Source of the DNA: Acanthococcus lagerstroemiae
Taxonomy: Eukaryota; Arthropoda; Insecta; Hemiptera; Eriococcidae
Length of the DNA stretch: 64,000 bases
Direction of reading: 5' to 3'
Assembly: GCA_031841125.1 (NCBI GenBank)
Contig: CM063110.1
Coordinates: 23,183,626-23,247,625 of the forward strand
This document shows, piece after piece, positions 60,651 through 64,000 of this stretch (position 1 is its first letter; each line of letters starts with the position of its first letter). The translations under genes were made by a program, and so were the position numbers. Under the pieces are notes generated by a model, which saw only the letters and a list, made by a program, of their open reading frames with translations, made no database searches and was not told where the DNA came from.

Positions 60651-62594
60651 ATGGGCGTAGCCAAGCCAGCGAGGGGCAAGAGGGCTGTGCCTAGAGGCCT
60701 AGACGCTAGACAACAAAAATGTGTGACTGGCGCCACACTGATAGCAAATCAGTGACTTGCACCAACATACATTATATACAGTGTGGAACAGATCATCATG
60801 CAACATATAAAAGTCCCATAATGGGCTCGTTGATGTGTACCACTGTGGAAAACGTCGTACTGGTGCAAATCAACACGCAAAATTACGCTAGTTTGGAATA
60901 ATTTCATCAAAAATGTTTGGAGGAAAAATGCCGATAATTTCCGAAGAATCTCAACGGAAATCTTTAGAAAAAATTTCCAATGTTTTCCAAAGAATTTCAT
61001 GAACATTTTTCGGGAATACCTTTCGCTAATTTTTTATGAATAATAGGAATTGGAAAAAAAAACTACGACGGTTTTTAAAGGATTTTATCAACAAATTTCA
61101 GGTAAAATGTTCTCCGAAGAGTTTAATTGAATATCGAGAAAAATCTCGGAAAAATTCTTTGATAACCAGGAATTTCATCTAAAATTTTTGGAGAAAAAAA
61201 TTCAGATACTTTCCGAAGAATCTCTTCGAACATCTTTTGGAATAATGTCCAATGTTTTCCAAAGAATTTCTTTAAAAATCTTCGGGAGAATTTTCTGATA
61301 AGTTTTGAAGAATTTCGTAGGAAATATTCGGGGGAACTCTGATGGTCTGAAGAATTTTATAAAAAGTCATTAGAAAGAATGTTCGATGATCTCCGAATTT
61401 CATCAAATATCCTCGGGAAAATTTCTAACAATTTTTAAGGAATTTCGTAGGAAACTTTTAGAAAAAATTTCCGATAATTTCCGAAGAATCTCATAGAAAA
61501 TCTTTGGAAAAATTTCCAATGTTTTCCAAAAAATTTCATCAAAATCCTTCGAGAAAATTTTCCGATGATTTTTGAAGAATTTCATGGAAATATTCGGCGG
61601 AAAACTCGGATGGTTTTGAAGAATTTGTATAAGACAATCTTCAGGAACAATATCCGATGATTTTAAGAAATTTTATCGGAAAGTTTTGGAAAAAAATTCC
61701 GTTAATTTCCGAAGATTTTTTCGGAAATTTTTAAAAATAACTGAAATTTCCTGAAGATTTTCGATGAAATTCTTCGGAGATCATCAAACATTTTTCCTGA
61801 AGATTGTTTAGTAAAAATTCTTCAAAAACCATCCGAGTTTTTCCCAGAATATTTCCATGAAGTTCTTCAAAAATCATCGGAAAATTTTCTCGAAGGATTT
61901 TAATGAAATTTTTTGGAAAATATTGGAAATTTTTCCAAAGATTTCCTATGAGATTCTTCGGAAATTATCGGAAATTTTTTCTAAAAATTTCCTACCGAAT
62001 TCCCCGAAAATTGTTAGAAATGTTCCCAAAGATACCCGAAGGCTTAAAAAAATTTTTTTGAAAAACATTGGACATTTTTCCAAAAGATGTTCGAAGAGAT
62101 TCTTCGGAAAATATCGGAATTTTTTCTCCAAAAATTTTAGATGAAATTTCTGGTCATCAAAGAATTTTCCCGAAGATTTTTCTCGATTTTCGATTAAATT
62201 CTTCGGAGAACCTTTTACCTGAAATTTGTTGATAAAATCCTTTAAAAACCGTCGTAGTTTTTTCCCAATTCCTATTATTCTTCAAAAATTAGCGAAAGAT
62301 TTTCTCGAAAAATTTTCATGAAATTCTTTGGGAAACATTGGAAATTTTTTCTAAAGATTTCCGTTGAGATTCTTCGGGAATTATCGGCATTTTTCCCCCA
62401 AACATTTTTGATGAAATTATTCCAAACTAGCGTAATTTTGCGTGTTGATTTGCACCAGTACGACGTTTTCCACAGTGGTACACATCAACGTGCCCATTAT
62501 GGGACTTTCCTATGTTGCCTGATGATCTGTTCCACACTGTATGCATAACTCTACCTTTTTGCTCCCTCCGGGAAAAAGTTCTAGCTACGCTCAT
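60651..62594. mobile_element. 1.94-kb palindromic foldback element with 10-bp target duplication
   Basis: The ends ATGGGCGTAGC and (reverse-complemented) ATGAGCGTAGC lie inside a perfect 10-bp direct repeat GAGAATGACC (60641-60650 and 62595-62604). The arms are long inverted copies: CAGTGTGGAACAGATCATCA at about 60780 mirrors 62530, and ACTGTGGAAAACGTCGTACTGG mirrors 62456-62478. The interior consists of diverged GAAGAATTTC/GGAAATTTTCC-rich units recurring every 260-275 bp (60931, 61206, 61470, 61700). Mirror-image peptides on the two strands reflect this. No transposase. The 9-10-bp duplication and full-length foldback suggest a MULE- or Foldback-type non-autonomous element (inference). Confidence 0.8.
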
Positions 62595-62604
62595 GAGAAT
62601 GACC

Positions 62605-64000
62605 TTTCTGTTCTTTATGAGCTAGATTATATAGGTACGATACATTGTAGGGGAAAGTTGCCCAATACTATTTTTCACTTTCTTTAACCTGGGCGGCTTG
62701 TAAATGATTTTTTTTTAATACTAGCGTACCTTGGACTTTTGCGCGTCATTTATCGCAAAAACGAAATTTCCAACTAGAAAAGTGTAGGCACTAAGTTTGC
62801 GCAAAGGCCTTCAAACGGTACGATTAAGGACCTATAGTTACCTAAATCATACTATTAATTCCCAAATCGCCCTAGTCAGTTAAATTAATAGGAATTATCA
62901 CCCTACCGCCTTTCAAAAAAATTTAGAATCTCTTCCATCTGACCATAATATGTTATTTTCTCATAGCCCTTCTAACCTCCTACCTTCTGAAAAAAATCGG
63001 ACACCTCCCTTCTGACCATATCTATGAATTTTTCGTAAACAAATAACAAAACTTTCGACAGTACTCGTTCAACCCAATTGCAGGATCAATCGGAATATTC
63101 TTTTAAAGCTCGTTTCATGTTTTTCGCAGCCCATTCCCTGTATATCTGTCTTCCTACATTCAAACACATAACTTTAGCTGTAATAAAATTGAATGTACGA
63201 TTTGAGCAACTCGCATTTTTTATAACAATCCTCTCTCTGAGGTTAGATGTGGCCAGCATTTTTCGCAAATATTTCGAAAGATAGCCAAAATTGCATATTT
63301 TTATAAGAACTAAACGTCCCTTACGTTATTGGAATTTGTTCTCTTACAATAAATTACCTTACATAACAGCTAAAATTTTACTATCAATTTATATTCCTTT
63401 TTTTTTTTATTTCCACGATAAAAAGTTCACCAAGGGTTTTATAGGCCAAGTTTTTACATCGGGACCAATCGGGACTCTTGAATTGCGCTGTAGTAATGAA
63501 TTTCACCGGTAGGAAGCGCTAGTTACCGATAGTTTGTGAGATATACAGGGGGTGGTACGATTTAGGCTTCGGTACGATTTCGGCAACCTAAACCTATGTC
63601 TGTACTTCATAATTATTGAACGTTGATATTCCAGTTCCATTTCCTGCTTGTGCCGAGGGTATCGTACATTGGGGCGAAAAAGTTGGTCAATAAAAAATGC
63701 ATTTTTAACCTTTGCGTTCGAGTTACAGAAATTGAATTTTGACCCGTTATGACCAAGACATGTAGCTACATTCCCACTACGTTTCAGTTGAATCGCCCCA
63801 AAACTTCTGAACATTTTATTTCAATGGAAAGTGTTCCAAGGTACAACACTCTCCCTCATTCGCCTCATCTTCTATGAAAATAATTTTTAGCGATGAGGAG
63901 TTTACTGGCAAATAGGGGAGAGGCCCTACAGTGAGACAGTTCACAGAACGCAGCTGATAACTAGAATTTCGGTTGCAGAAGTGAATGACGTATGCATGCA
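62605..64000. other. No gene seen
   Basis: AT-rich sequence. The minus-strand frame at 63503-63814 (103 codons) is the longest and encodes no domain I recognise. AGGGGGTGGTACGATTT near 63548 may mark the edge of an unidentified repeat. Confidence 0.35.

Noticed and set aside
61403..62144. Lysine/phenylalanine-rich ORFs on both strands
   Set aside because: Mirror images produced by the palindromic foldback and its GAAGAATTTC units.
1..64000. CRISPR array, operon, rRNA or phage-like module
   Set aside because: No regular direct repeats with unique spacers, no clustered bacterial-type genes; the window is a repeat-rich eukaryotic locus.

Overview
Kind of DNA. This is eukaryotic, most likely insect, sequence: AT-rich, about two thirds or more interspersed repeat, with short split exons, canonical splice signals, tRNA-derived SINE, LINE, mariner, hAT and Tigger/pogo debris. 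The repertoire (hAT MITEs ending in CAGTGGCGTAGC, a mariner related to the irritans group, CR1/RTE-like LINEs) fits a hemipteran or related insect, but that is inference. No bacterial-type genes, rRNA, intact tRNA or CRISPR array is visible.

Host gene. I can assemble one host gene on the minus strand. Five exon pieces in consistent phase (27173-26870, 26528-26405, 6192-6154, 6033-5887 and 352-176) encode a short N-terminal region, a complete SH3-like domain of about 59 residues, a basic linker of about 28 residues, and the start of a RhoGEF (DH) domain. This SH3-linker-DH order resembles obscurin/Unc-89, the giant sarcomeric Rho exchange factor. The rest of the DH domain and everything after it lies left of base 1. 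The introns are 341 bp, 20.2 kb, 120 bp and 5.5 kb; the large ones are packed with repeats. The 20.2-kb intron seems to start with AT instead of GT.

Layout. 1-6.2 kb: DH, SH3-tail and micro exons, with two copies of one hAT-like MITE in the 5.5-kb intron. 6.2-26.4 kb: the large intron, holding a GTTACCC-rich tandem repeat, a hAT MITE with target duplication (10961-11228), two opposed tandem-repeat blocks around an exon-like acidic segment (12.6-14.2 kb), a 2.9-kb inverted-repeat element with a G+C-richer interior (16384-19285), a three-level nest of repeats (21.5-23.05 kb), a minus-strand LINE and another hAT MITE. 26.4-27.2 kb: first exons. 27.7-30.3 kb: a plus-strand LINE with a SINE inside it. 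36.6-44.2 kb: a 7.5-kb element with 1.1-kb terminal inverted repeats and a perfect 9-bp target duplication, carrying mariner, hAT and Tigger remains. 44.2-48 kb: mariner and hAT ends and a foldback. 50.4-53.6 kb: nested TIR elements and a CGATAT tandem array. 56.9-57.6 kb: a hAT MITE split by a LINE. 59.6-62.6 kb: repeat R1 hit by a MITE and abutted by a 1.94-kb near-perfect palindrome with a 10-bp target duplication.

Most likely novel content: the two large foldback-type elements (36637-44182 and 60651-62594), their dense repeated motifs, the unclassified R1 repeat, and the odd splice site in the SH3 domain. All identifications come from reading the sequence; no database search was run.
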